Under the pieces are notes generated by a model. It searched no databases. It saw only the letters and a list, made by a program, of their open reading frames with translations, and was not told the origin of the DNA. From Rhizobium sp. TH2 (GTDB lineage: Bacteria > Pseudomonadota > Alphaproteobacteria > Rhizobiales > Rhizobiaceae): a DNA stretch of 64,000 bases. The position numbers and the translations under genes were made by a program. Each line of letters begins with the position of its first letter. Position 1 is the first letter of the stretch. The stretch covers positions 1-64,000 of the forward strand of contig NZ_CP062231.1 of assembly GCF_024707525.1 (NCBI RefSeq). The letters run 5' to 3'. Below are positions 55,704-63,671 of the stretch, in pieces.

Positions 55704-55851
55704 ACGACCGACAAAATTTGAAGTTTTTTGCCGGTCGTCTCACGCGTGGTAAACCACGCGTCAGGTCCGTCGCGCATGTCATAGAGACGCTTTTGACCTG
55801 TGATTCAAACCCTAATCCCGCTCTAAAAAATAAAACATTTTGATCAGAGCG
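55704..55851. repeat. Cluster of four inverted repeats
   Basis: Four hairpins in 148 bp: ACGACCG/CGGTCGT (55704-55710, 55732-55738), ACGCGTGG-TAAA-CCACGCGT (55742-55761), CAGGTC/GACCTG (55762-55767, 55795-55800) and CGCTCT/AGAGCG (55819-55824, 55846-55851). The stems are perfect. They fill the gap between a small gene and the RsbQ-like gene and contain no open frame. Could be a structured RNA, a recombination site or promoter-regulatory structure; a role is not known. Confidence 0.6.
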
Positions 55852-55961
55852 TGCGGGAACCAAGCGGAACCTTGTCCGTTTGAAAATGTTTTGCGTTTTG
55901 TTAAATTAATTTCATCGGCGATCTACGCTCGCAAGGGCATGGCCGGAAAATGATGGTGCCA

Positions 55962-56750
55962 ATGTCCATTTTTGCGCGCAATAACATTAATATTCCCGGC
56001 AATGGCACAAAGGCGATTATGTTCGCCCACGGCTTCGGATGCGATCAGGCAATGTGGCGATATGTAGCGCCAGCTTTTCAAGATCGCTTCCGGACTGTTC
56101 TTTTCGATCATGTTGGTGCGGGAAAGTCGGATTTGCGGGCGTATGACCCTGTCAAATATTCGAGCCTTTCAGGATATGCAGATGACGTTGTCGAGATCGG
56201 CGAAGCCCTCGGCTTACAAGACGCGATTTTTGTCGGTCATTCTGTCAGTGCCATGATCGGGGCGTTGGCGTCCATCAAATCGCCGGGCATGTTCGAAAGT
56301 TTGGTGATGGTCGGCCCGTCGCCGCGCTACATTGACGACGATGGCTATCATGGCGGCTTCAGCGCCGAGAATATTGAAGAACTTTTGGAATCGCTTGCCG
56401 ACAATCACATGGGCTGGTCAATGGCCATGGCACCGGCAATCATGGGCAATCCTGATCGTCCGGAGCTTAGCGAGGAACTTGCCAACAGTTTTTGCCGAAC
56501 CGACCCGGATATCGCCAAGGAGTTTGCCCGGGTGACGTTTACATCGGACAACCGTTCCGATCTGGATAAGATCAAGACCCGAACTCTCGTTCTTCAATGC
56601 AAGGAAGACATTATCGCTTCACGGGAAGTCGGCGAATATATCGCCTGTCATATCCCCGGCAGCAAGCTCGTCATTTTGGACGCGACAGGCCATTGCCCTA
56701 ACCTTTCCGCGCCGAACGAAGTGATATCGGCAATCAACAATTTCCTTTAA
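55962..56750 (+). CDS. RsbQ-like alpha/beta hydrolase
   Basis: 262-residue alpha/beta hydrolase close to B. subtilis RsbQ. Shared elements are the start MSIFARNN, FAHGFGCDQAMW, LFDHVGAGKSDLRAYD, LVMVGPSP and QCKEDII. The catalytic triad is Ser94 (GHSVS), Asp216 (KEDII) and His244 (GHCPNLS), matching RsbQ Ser96, Asp219, His247. RsbQ and its plant relatives D14/KAI2 make or sense small ligands. The start could be ATG 55950. The kinase gene begins 9 nt downstream and has the PAS domain expected of an RsbQ partner. Confidence 0.85.
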   Translation: MSIFARNNINIPGNGTKAIMFAHGFGCDQAMWRYVAPAFQDRFRTVLFDHVGAGKSDLRAYDPVKYSSLSGYADDVVEIGEALGLQDAIFVGHSVSAMIGALASIKSPGMFESLVMVGPSPRYIDDDGYHGGFSAENIEELLESLADNHMGWSMAMAPAIMGNPDRPELSEELANSFCRTDPDIAKEFARVTFTSDNRSDLDKIKTRTLVLQCKEDIIASREVGEYIACHIPGSKLVILDATGHCPNLSAPNEVISAINNFL

Positions 56751-56759
56751 TGATCATTC

Positions 56760-57902
56760 ATGGAAGTCATCGATTACGAAGACCTTTTCGAGTGCGCGCC
56801 TTGCGGCTATCTCGTTTTGGATAACCAAGGCCGCATTCTTGCGACCAACCAGACGCTTCAGGCATGGCTTGGTTACGACGCGTCGGAATTGAAGCAAAAG
56901 CGCTTCCTTGACCTTCTAAATGTCGCGGGCCGCATCTTCTATGAAACCCACTTCGCGCCACTATTGCGGATGCAAGACTTCTTCGACGAAGTTGCGCTCG
57001 ATTTCGTGACCCGTGATGGAAACAAGCTCGCCGTGCTGGCGAACGCGCGACAACGACGTGATGAAGACGGTGACCTGATTGCCACGCGAGTGGCGATCTT
57101 TCAGGCCAAGGAACGCCGCCGCTATGAACGCGATCTTGTTGAAGCGCGTAAGGCGGCGGAAGCGGCCCGCAAGGAACTCGCAACCCTAAATGCATCGCTG
57201 ACCGAAACCGGGCTTTTGCGCGACGAATTCATTGCGGTTCTTGGCCATGATCTTCGCAATCCGCTTGCGTCAATCATCGCGGGAATGCGGATGCTTTCTC
57301 GAGAACCCTTATCCGAAAAGGCTGTCGGTATCGTTGGGCTTGTCGAGAAAGCCGCCGATAGAATGCATGGCCTAATTGGCAACATTTTGGATTTGGCGCG
57401 CGGTCGTCTTGGCGGCGGATTGACAGTCAAGCGGGATGCCACCGAACCCTTGGAACCCGCCTTGCGCCAAGTGATCGCGGAATTGCATGCCGCTATGCCA
57501 GATCGCGTCATTGACGGCGAAGTCGATATCCCCATTTTGATTGGCGTTGACCGTATGCGGATTGGCCAACTCGCCTCGAATTTACTCGCGAATGCGCTGA
57601 CTCACGGCGCACGGGATATGCCGGTGAAACTGAAAGCCATGGTCACTGGCGACACTTTTGTCCTGTCGGTCATCAATCACGGCACGCCAATTCCGCAATC
57701 CACTATCGAAAAGCTTTTTCAGCCGTTTTTTCGTGGTGGCACTAGCGATAGCCCACAAGGGCTTGGGTTAGGTTTGCACATCGCTTCCGAGATCGCAAAA
57801 GCCCATGGCGGAACGTTGACAGTTTCATCAACCCAAGAGCAAACGGCCTTCACTTTTTTGATGCCGTTAACCGACGGCAATGGAGCAATCGCCGCCCGAT
57901 AA
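56760..57902 (+). CDS. PAS-domain histidine kinase with RsbP-like PAS
   Basis: 380 residues: a PAS domain (about 4-115), a coiled coil (118-150), HisKA with His163 (FIAVLGHDLRNPLASI) and HATPase (about 260-375; NLLANALTHG, GLGLGLHIASEIAK). The PAS starts with APCGYLVLDNQGRILATNQ, strikingly like the RsbP PAS of B. subtilis, where a PP2C phosphatase follows; here a kinase replaces it. The protein is soluble. No response regulator is next to it. It forms an operon with the RsbQ-like gene (9 nt). Confidence 0.87.
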   Translation: MEVIDYEDLFECAPCGYLVLDNQGRILATNQTLQAWLGYDASELKQKRFLDLLNVAGRIFYETHFAPLLRMQDFFDEVALDFVTRDGNKLAVLANARQRRDEDGDLIATRVAIFQAKERRRYERDLVEARKAAEAARKELATLNASLTETGLLRDEFIAVLGHDLRNPLASIIAGMRMLSREPLSEKAVGIVGLVEKAADRMHGLIGNILDLARGRLGGGLTVKRDATEPLEPALRQVIAELHAAMPDRVIDGEVDIPILIGVDRMRIGQLASNLLANALTHGARDMPVKLKAMVTGDTFVLSVINHGTPIPQSTIEKLFQPFFRGGTSDSPQGLGLGLHIASEIAKAHGGTLTVSSTQEQTAFTFLMPLTDGNGAIAAR

Positions 57903-57977
57903 TCGAAACTGAAAAAATACTACTAATATTGGCAACCAATGCATCCACTTGGCGTTCCGCCGTTAGGAGAGTGCATC

Positions 57978-58160
57978 ATGGACCAATTCAAGGAAGGCAC
58001 GGAAGTCGTATATGACCCAATCACCAAATCGGTCATCTTGAAGCGCGGTAACAAGGTTGAAATGCTGCCCGGCCCATATCGGAATTATCAGGAAGCTAAG
58101 GGTGCCGCCGCCGCCCATATCAAAAAGTTGACCGGCGAAAACGGCGACGACGTTTATTGA
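57978..58160 (+). CDS. Small protein, tandem paralogue A
   Basis: 60 residues. EVVYDPITKSVILKRGNKVEMLPGPYRNYQEAK (about 9-41) is repeated with changes in the following gene. It is a soluble, beta-rich small protein with a lysine-rich end. TAGGAGA is 7-8 nt before ATG 57978. It follows the PAS-kinase gene by 75 nt. The function is not known. Confidence 0.6.
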   Translation: MDQFKEGTEVVYDPITKSVILKRGNKVEMLPGPYRNYQEAKGAAAAHIKKLTGENGDDVY

Positions 58161-58321
58161 TCGTCTGGATTGTTGGCCGGGTCTTCATGTCGTGGCACCT
58201 TTGCTTGATACGTGGCGGCTCAAGCGGATTTTCCATGTGCCGAGTTACCAATGGTACATTCACGAAGCCGCATCTGTGTGATCTTGCCATGGTCGAAAAA
58301 TCGGCAAACGGAACAGATGCC

Positions 58322-58507
58322 ATGCGCGAACCTGATCATTTTGAAGTTGTTTTCGATCCGATAGCCAAAACAGCAATCTTGGTTCGCGGGCAAAAATTTG
58401 ATTTTCTCAAAGGGCCATTTAAGGACTATACCGAGGCACGTCGTGCGGCGATGTCGATCTGTCGAGAGTTGGGCAACAACAATCGACAAAACGTTCGGCC
58501 ATCGTAA
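58322..58507 (+). CDS. Small protein, tandem paralogue B
   Basis: 61 residues. EVVFDPIAKTAILVRGQKFDFLKGPFKDYTEAR (about 8-40) aligns with the preceding gene over the whole core without gaps, with roughly 40 percent identity by eye. A start at ATG 58289 (MVEKSANGTD) is an alternative. No strong ribosome-binding site is seen. The pair is separated by 161 bp. Confidence 0.55.
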   Translation: MREPDHFEVVFDPIAKTAILVRGQKFDFLKGPFKDYTEARRAAMSICRELGNNNRQNVRPS

Positions 58508-58547
58508 CGGTCATCGGAATTAGCAGCCTTTCCTTGGGAATTGAGAT

Positions 58548-59303
58548 TTGAGAACATTCATTTTTGCGGTCGTCGGCCTTTTCATTCTGTCCGGTCAAGC
58601 ATTCGCCGGTTGGTATCAGATCGAAAATTACGAAGGATTTATTGGCGACAAACCCGTCCATTTTTCACTTCAAAAATACGATGGCTTCGGCTCTGGCATC
58701 ACTGTCGAGGGAGTCTATTTCGAAGACGCCAAACGATCACCAATTCCCGTTTACGGCACGGTGAAGGGCGATAGCGTTCGGCTTTGTGAGATTTCGAATG
58801 AACACGAATTTCAGAAGATTTTAATTATCGGCTCGAAAACCGGCGTTGATACCGAACAATGCCCATTTTTGCTTAAGGTCGATACGCTTGGCGCGACGGG
58901 CGCGCGGAACGATGGTGCGGCTTGGCAACCAATCACACTGAAGAAGGTTGCCGCGTTGGATGATACGAGCGATGCCTTGATGACTGGTACTGTCGAGATT
59001 CCATTTTGGGCGCAAACCGCAAATCAAATGTTTTCAGGAGTTTATCAGAAGTCCGCATCCGGCATCTGCATGACGAAGTTGCGCGTCATCAACAAGGCGA
59101 GCGGCGCTGTTGATCAAGAAATTGGCTTCCCGGACGACCCGTGCGATGCCGGAATGGTCATGACTCCGATCTATCTGAATGTTGAAAAATTCATCGACCA
59201 AAGCACGAATGGGATTTCGATCCACCATCGGGACGGCGGTATGGGCTATTCCCAAACCTATGAGTTTGATCCACTCGCGAAGGCCTTTGTAAAAACAGAA
59301 TGA
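58548..59303 (+). CDS. Secreted hypothetical protein
   Basis: 251 residues. MRTFIFAVVGLFILSGQAFAG is a clear signal peptide (cleavage after AFA, about 20). The mature part has four Cys (CEIS, CPFLL, GICMTK, DPCDAG) that may pair as disulfides, and no known domain. The start is TTG 58548. It follows the paralogue pair on the same strand. It may be an envelope protein or inhibitor; there is no evidence for either. Confidence 0.65.
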   Translation: MRTFIFAVVGLFILSGQAFAGWYQIENYEGFIGDKPVHFSLQKYDGFGSGITVEGVYFEDAKRSPIPVYGTVKGDSVRLCEISNEHEFQKILIIGSKTGVDTEQCPFLLKVDTLGATGARNDGAAWQPITLKKVAALDDTSDALMTGTVEIPFWAQTANQMFSGVYQKSASGICMTKLRVINKASGAVDQEIGFPDDPCDAGMVMTPIYLNVEKFIDQSTNGISIHHRDGGMGYSQTYEFDPLAKAFVKTE

Positions 59304-59359
59304 ACAACGTCGGAACCCGATCATCCCGGCTGGATTAACATGCCGATGGAGATAGGCCG

Positions 59360-59551
59360 ATGAAAATTCCTCGTTATCATATCGGGCAACCAGAACGGCA
59401 AGCCCAACTGGAATCCGAGTTGGAAAAGAAGATGACTGACATGATAATCGAGGCATCCGAAGCGGGCTATGAATCGGACGAAATTCTTGCGGCAATGAAG
59501 AATGTGCGAGACTTCAACCGCATATTCCGACCGAGTGATCCAACCGCCTAA
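59360..59551 (+). CDS. Hypothetical 63-residue protein
   Basis: MKIPRYHIGQPERQAQLESE opens a helical, charged protein with EKKMTDMIIEASEAGYESDEILAAMKNV near 22-49. A GGAGATAGG lies before ATG 59360. The family is not known to me. Confidence 0.5.
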   Translation: MKIPRYHIGQPERQAQLESELEKKMTDMIIEASEAGYESDEILAAMKNVRDFNRIFRPSDPTA

Positions 59552-59638
59552 ATGAATTGGCAAATGCTGTTTAGAGTGGATTAATTCAGAAAACGCTTTT
59601 GGGTTGCGGCTCGAAATTGGCTGTGTTTTCATCCTGAA

Positions 59639-60037
59639 ATGAAGAAATTCGGCACTTTCTCCAATCCGAATATCCAGCCGCGCGCCGATGGCTATTACGA
59701 CCGATTCAACCGTGATCGTGGAAAACCAAAGCCAATCCCGGTTCACAAGCCATCAGGGAAATACCGACTTTCCCGGATCAAAGGTACCGTCGTATCGACC
59801 GTTGCCATAGTCGCGATCGGCTTGCTGGTTGGCCATGATGTTGTTGCTCTTGTTGCGTTTCCGTTGGCGGGTTGCGCGATCAAGGGGAATATCAGCTATA
59901 ATGGTGGCGAGAAGATTTTTCATGTGCCGGGCCAAGAGTATTACGCGGCAACCAACATCACGCATTTGAAAGGCGAACGTTGGTTTTGCTCGGAAGCCGA
60001 AGCACGCGCGGCGGGCTGGCGTAAGGCGCGGTCGTGA
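59639..60037 (+). CDS. Membrane protein with C-terminal ExoI/sunset-type domain
   Basis: 132 residues. A basic N terminus is followed by one hydrophobic helix (about 50-75) and the domain IKGNISYNGGEKIFHVPGQEYYAATNITHLKGERWFCSEAEARAAGWRKA (about 81-130). This domain, named 'sunset' in some databases and seen at the end of ExoI-type nucleases, here stands alone, without the nuclease. The role is not known. Confidence 0.6.
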   Translation: MKKFGTFSNPNIQPRADGYYDRFNRDRGKPKPIPVHKPSGKYRLSRIKGTVVSTVAIVAIGLLVGHDVVALVAFPLAGCAIKGNISYNGGEKIFHVPGQEYYAATNITHLKGERWFCSEAEARAAGWRKARS

Positions 60038-60074
60038 CAGTACTTTACAAAATAGGTTTGCTGGCGCTGGCACA

Positions 60075-60524
60075 CTATCTGACCCGTACCGCACGGTCGG
60101 CGACGGCGGTCATGTCGTACAGGAAGCCTTGCCAACCCGCGCGTCTTGCGTTTTCTGAAAGGGGATTGCGCGGTTTGAACATCGCCGGTTCTTGCAAGTC
60201 GGCGGATAAATAGAAGATCGAATATTGAGCGTCCGGGGTGACCAAAACCAAAAACAACGGAAAATAGATGGCCGCTTCCATTCTTTGACGTTGTGGTTCC
60301 CAAGCCGCGCCCATGACGGTCTTCGGAACTTGATCAATACGTTTAGCGCTTGATGCCTTGACTTGGGCGAGATAACCGCAAAAATCGCAAATAACGTCCG
60401 CACATTTGAAGTTCGGCGGAAGTCGGACAAGCGTCTTCGGTCGTTTGCATTTTGGGCAACCGCAATCTTGCACCACGCGTTGTTCGCCAAATTCGCCAAG
60501 CGTCTGTCGTGCCGTTGCCATCAT
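60075..60524 (-). CDS. DpnI catalytic-domain-like nuclease
   Basis: 149 residues resembling the N-terminal catalytic domain of DpnI, which cuts methylated GATC. A four-Cys zinc site (CPKC near 25-28, CDFC near 46-49) is followed by AQVKAS, and the end PLSENARRAGWQGFLYDMTAV matches the DpnI region KPLAPTARRAGWIGCNIDL in layout. The catalytic E-x-K of DpnI is replaced by Gln-Val-Lys. The DpnI C-terminal recognition domain is missing. The gene follows the serine recombinase by about 40 nt on the same strand. ATG 60524 is chosen. Confidence 0.65.
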   Translation of the reverse strand: MMATARQTLGEFGEQRVVQDCGCPKCKRPKTLVRLPPNFKCADVICDFCGYLAQVKASSAKRIDQVPKTVMGAAWEPQRQRMEAAIYFPLFLVLVTPDAQYSIFYLSADLQEPAMFKPRNPLSENARRAGWQGFLYDMTAVADRAVRVR

Positions 60525-60564
60525 TGATTCCAAGCTTGGTTATGCGTGACCGATTATTTCCCTG

Positions 60565-61182
60565 TCACGGAGTTTGGGGTTTCGCAAGACGCGACAAGGT
60601 TGATCGGGAACAGCCTGTGGCCGAAATGATCGAATTCCACGACATGCCGCTCGCCAGCATTTTCCGAATACCGGCATTCCGATCTTTGTCTTCCGGCCTT
60701 CCGCGATAAAGGCCTTCCGATTTCGCCTTCGCAATCCCTTGTGACTGGCGGCGGCGGCGATCATCGTAATCCTTGCGGGCAATCGCCGCCAAGAGATCAA
60801 GCATCATCTGGTTTATCGCATCAAAAATACGATTTTGGATATCATCGGCCTTCGTATCGGCCATCATCCAAGACGTTGGCAGATCAAGCGCGACGACCTT
60901 GACCTTCTTCGACTGGATTTGCGCTTTCAGGCTTTCCCAATCTTCGGCATTCAATCGTGACAGTCGATCAACCTGTTCCACCAATAGGATGTCGCCCGGC
61001 GTGCAATCATTCAGAAGGCGGAACAGTTCGGGTCGCTTCAGGGACGCGCCGGACTCGTTTTCGGTATAGGTCGCCGCGATCTTCAAATCACGGTCGGCGG
61101 CAAATGCAAAAAGATCGTCCTTCGCACGATTGGCATCTTGGTCTTTGGTGGAAGCGCGAAGGTAAGCACGGACGAATGTCAT
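60565..61182 (-). CDS. Serine recombinase (resolvase/invertase family)
   Basis: 205-residue recombinase. Ser11 in VRAYLRASTKDQDA is the nucleophile; LLVEQVDRLSRL and KVVALDLPTSWMM continue the catalytic domain (1-140). An HTH follows at the C terminus (MLASGMSWNSIISATGCSRSTLSRL split, about 178-202). It belongs to the short resolvase/invertase class. Its promoter lies in repeats at 61204-61265. It is upstream of the DpnI-like gene and may be co-transcribed. Confidence 0.9.
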   Translation of the reverse strand: MTFVRAYLRASTKDQDANRAKDDLFAFAADRDLKIAATYTENESGASLKRPELFRLLNDCTPGDILLVEQVDRLSRLNAEDWESLKAQIQSKKVKVVALDLPTSWMMADTKADDIQNRIFDAINQMMLDLLAAIARKDYDDRRRRQSQGIAKAKSEGLYRGRPEDKDRNAGIRKMLASGMSWNSIISATGCSRSTLSRLAKPQTP

Positions 61183-61203
61183 TTGGGAACCGCCAGTTCG
61201 ATT

Positions 61204-61265
61204 AAACTGGTTCGAAATATATCGGTTCGTTTTAAATTGTCAAATCATATTTATCGAACCAGTTT
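61204..61265. repeat. Inverted repeat around the recombinase promoter
   Basis: AAACTGGTTCGA (61204-61215) and TCGAACCAGTTT (61254-61265) are perfect 12-bp inverted copies. Three further GGTTCG/AGTTCG half-sites occur nearby (61224-61229, 61272-61277, and about 61193). The arrangement suggests a res-like crossover or operator site bound by the recombinase. Confidence 0.7.
61216..61243 (-). promoter_or_regulatory. Sigma-70 promoter of the serine recombinase
   Basis: Minus strand: TTGACA (61243-61238), 16-bp spacer, TATATT (61221-61216). Consensus-like. It lies between the two inverted-repeat arms, with one arm directly after the -10 and a half-site in the spacer, so it could be repressed by the recombinase. 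Confidence 0.65.
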
Positions 61266-61357
61266 GGTGATGGTTCGCAAAAGGCATACCCAAATGCTGG
61301 CGTCTGCGATGTTGCGCTGTTAGAGAATTGACCGCTCCTATTCCTTTAAGGTGAACC

Positions 61358-62242
61358 ATGCTGATTAGTAGACTTCTAATCCCGAATAACGACCAAGTTC
61401 TATATCATTACTGTTCAAGTGACACGTTGAACGCCATCACAAATTACAAGACTCTTCGATTTAGCGATGTCAATATGATGAATGATTACAACGAAACAGG
61501 ATACGGTTACTCTGTATTTGAAGAAGCAGCGAATGAAATGCTAAAAGATGAAGATATGAAGCGGTCATTTCCCGACTTTGATACTTCTGTATTGGATAAG
61601 ATAGACGAAGCGCTTGGCTCTAATCAATTTATGTTGCACCCAACGATAGCATGTTTCTCCAAGAAGCCCGACGTGTTAAGTCAATGGCGAGGCTATGCCG
61701 ATGACGCCAGAGGATTTGCTGTTGGTTTTTCTGCGCACGTATTGAAAAAATTGCCGGTATCCTTGCTTGAAGTGGAGTATGTGCGCGAGACACAAGTAAA
61801 AGAGATGAAGGTCGCAATAGGTGCAACTTATCTCAAGAATTTGGAGAGTGACGATCCCTATGGTCGTGATTTTCGGGATGATTGCCTTCTCTTGGCAAAT
61901 TGGATGTTTGCTTTCAAAAGCGAAGCATTCGCCGAAGAACAAGAAGTAAGATGCCTTCACGCCCTAACCGTTGATATCAAGGAAGATTCTTGGACGCTAT
62001 CCAGTGTCATGGATACGGACGATGGTTCAAAGCCCGGGCCTGATGTAAAGTTTCGCACAAACGCCGATGGTGGCCTGACAGCTTACATGGACATGCCAAT
62101 TCCAAATGAGGATGGTCAGACAATCAAAGAGATTTGGCTGGGGCCGAAAAATTCCAATGGGCCGGGCAACGTCCGATATTTGCTCGGCAACAACGGCTTC
62201 ACCAATGTAAGTTTCTTTCGATCTCGCGCTACGTACCGCTGA
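61358..62242 (+). CDS. DUF2971-family protein
   Basis: 294 residues with the DUF2971 pattern: LYHYCSSDTLNAITNYKTLRFSDVNMMND near 15-43 and IACFSKKPDVLSQWRGYADDARGFAVGF (about 97-124). Function is unknown; I recall such genes often lying in mobile elements. TAAGGTG precedes ATG 61358. It is convergent with the HNH gene, 25 bp apart. Confidence 0.8.
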   Translation: MLISRLLIPNNDQVLYHYCSSDTLNAITNYKTLRFSDVNMMNDYNETGYGYSVFEEAANEMLKDEDMKRSFPDFDTSVLDKIDEALGSNQFMLHPTIACFSKKPDVLSQWRGYADDARGFAVGFSAHVLKKLPVSLLEVEYVRETQVKEMKVAIGATYLKNLESDDPYGRDFRDDCLLLANWMFAFKSEAFAEEQEVRCLHALTVDIKEDSWTLSSVMDTDDGSKPGPDVKFRTNADGGLTAYMDMPIPNEDGQTIKEIWLGPKNSNGPGNVRYLLGNNGFTNVSFFRSRATYR

Positions 62243-62267
62243 AACAATCTTGTCTATGTTTCCCTCG

Positions 62268-62957
62268 CTAACGGATTCTTTGATATGTTCCTTCGAAACT
62301 TACACCGTTTCCATAGACGCCTTCGATCTCGCGTTCTGAAACGACGATGAAGTCGGATGTGACGAAGTGGAGCGAAGTGAACGGGACACGAACTCCTATC
62401 GGTGTGCGGCTAAAATCCAGTATATCCTTTTCAGTCATTTGGCCGACGAACTCCAATATCCCAATGTTCGGACCGAACTCGCGAGACTTGCCATACGCGG
62501 CTTCTCCAATAACGAAGTAGCGCAAATCCCCTTCGTATGTGTCGGGAAGCGGAATGAGATTTAGCTCCGCACTTTCTTCATCGTTACCAATCCTGACATA
62601 TTGCCCCGCATATGGATCATTGGCGGGAATTTTCATCGAACCAAAATGCACAGGTTGTGACAGCACGGGCAGTAAGGCGTCATAAAGCTCGCGCTGATAA
62701 ACCTTGATTTCGCCAATCGACAATTTTTTTCGTTGCGAGGTTTTGCTGTCGTATTCGTCGTGATGATCAAAACAGAGAAATGCGAGATTCTCTTTTTGGG
62801 CGTTTGCGCTGTTGTGATCCAAATGGGCGATTTGTCCGCCCTTTAGAGCGGTATCTCTATTTAGCCCAAAGCATAAACAACAGCGCCTTCGGCTTTCGAC
62901 TAAGACCTGTGTTTCCGTTGATTTGGGAATCGCTTTTCTTGCCACTCGGCACTCCAT
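62268..62957 (-). CDS. HNH-endonuclease-like protein
   Basis: 229 residues. An N-terminal HNH-like core has CCLCFG (Cys26-Cys29), AHLDHNSANAQKENLAFLCFDHHDEYD (about 44-70) with His45, His48 and His65/66. The C-terminal 130 residues have no clear domain. This is the zinc-HNH layout found in many phage and island nucleases. ATG 62957 has GGGG upstream; ATG 62969 is possible. It is convergent with the DUF2971 gene. Confidence 0.7.
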   Translation of the reverse strand: MECRVARKAIPKSTETQVLVESRRRCCLCFGLNRDTALKGGQIAHLDHNSANAQKENLAFLCFDHHDEYDSKTSQRKKLSIGEIKVYQRELYDALLPVLSQPVHFGSMKIPANDPYAGQYVRIGNDEESAELNLIPLPDTYEGDLRYFVIGEAAYGKSREFGPNIGILEFVGQMTEKDILDFSRTPIGVRVPFTSLHFVTSDFIVVSEREIEGVYGNGVSFEGTYQRIR

Positions 62958-63098
62958 AATCCCCAACATCTTAACAATAATCGGGGTTCATAACCAGCCG
63001 ATGGAAAAGCCAATTGACATTTCAATTCTGAGGAACAAAAAGAGAACATTCCTATTTATGGAATCGATTCCTATCCGATCACAATAAGGAAAAAGACC

Positions 63099-63335
63099 AT
63101 GTTTTTGAATTCACAATTGCGTCTTGATGTCTTCGAAGCCGACCCGCCAGCCGCGATCATTGAAGAACCCGACATCATCGATGCCTTCCTTGATCTTCAT
63201 GGCGGCGATTATCGCGCGGCAATGCGCGATCTTCTGGCGGATGCCGACTTCCTTCGCGATCAACTTGCGACCGCCCACAATCTAATGAGCCATGGTTTCG
63301 GTCGCGGCTGGAAACCCCGTTACGAGAGACTCTGA
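63099..63335 (+). CDS. Hypothetical 78-residue protein
   Basis: MFLNSQLRLDVFEADPPAAI opens an acidic, helical protein with DIIDAFLDLHGGDYRAAMRDLLADADFLRDQLATAH (about 25-60), a stretch of two amphipathic helices. AAGGAAAAAG precedes the ATG. The next gene starts 2 nt after its stop, so they are an operon. Confidence 0.6.
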   Translation: MFLNSQLRLDVFEADPPAAIIEEPDIIDAFLDLHGGDYRAAMRDLLADADFLRDQLATAHNLMSHGFGRGWKPRYERL

Positions 63336-63337
63336 TC

Positions 63338-63622
63338 ATGCGCCATCCGAAAGGCATTGATCTATCCGGCAAGGAACATCTGATCTCGCATTCATACGAG
63401 CATGATGGAAAATCCTACGACACGTTGCGGGATGTTTCGGAATGGCAAGTCCTTGGCGGAAAGTGTTCGAAGTGCGGTCGTGTCGCTTGGGTTGATAAAA
63501 AGGCCGTTCTGGCAAAGGTCGGCAACCAATATCTTCTAAATTTAGGCCGTCACCTGACATGCACATGCGGGAATAAGGATGGCAATCGAGTGATGATCGG
63601 ACACATATCACGCAACGCTTGA
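63338..63622 (+). CDS. Hypothetical zinc-binding-like protein
   Basis: 94 residues with two Cys pairs, CSKCG (about 43-47) and CTCG (about 75-78), which suggest one zinc ribbon. It starts 2 nt after the preceding gene. No family is recognised. Confidence 0.6.
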   Translation: MRHPKGIDLSGKEHLISHSYEHDGKSYDTLRDVSEWQVLGGKCSKCGRVAWVDKKAVLAKVGNQYLLNLGRHLTCTCGNKDGNRVMIGHISRNA

Positions 63623-63671
63623 CTCTTTTTGCGAAAAGAACAAAATAAGAACATGCATTAGGAGAACCATT

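Noticed and set aside
55704..55851. Integron attC site
   Set aside because: No RYYYAAC/GTTRRRY core pair and no integron integrase are present.
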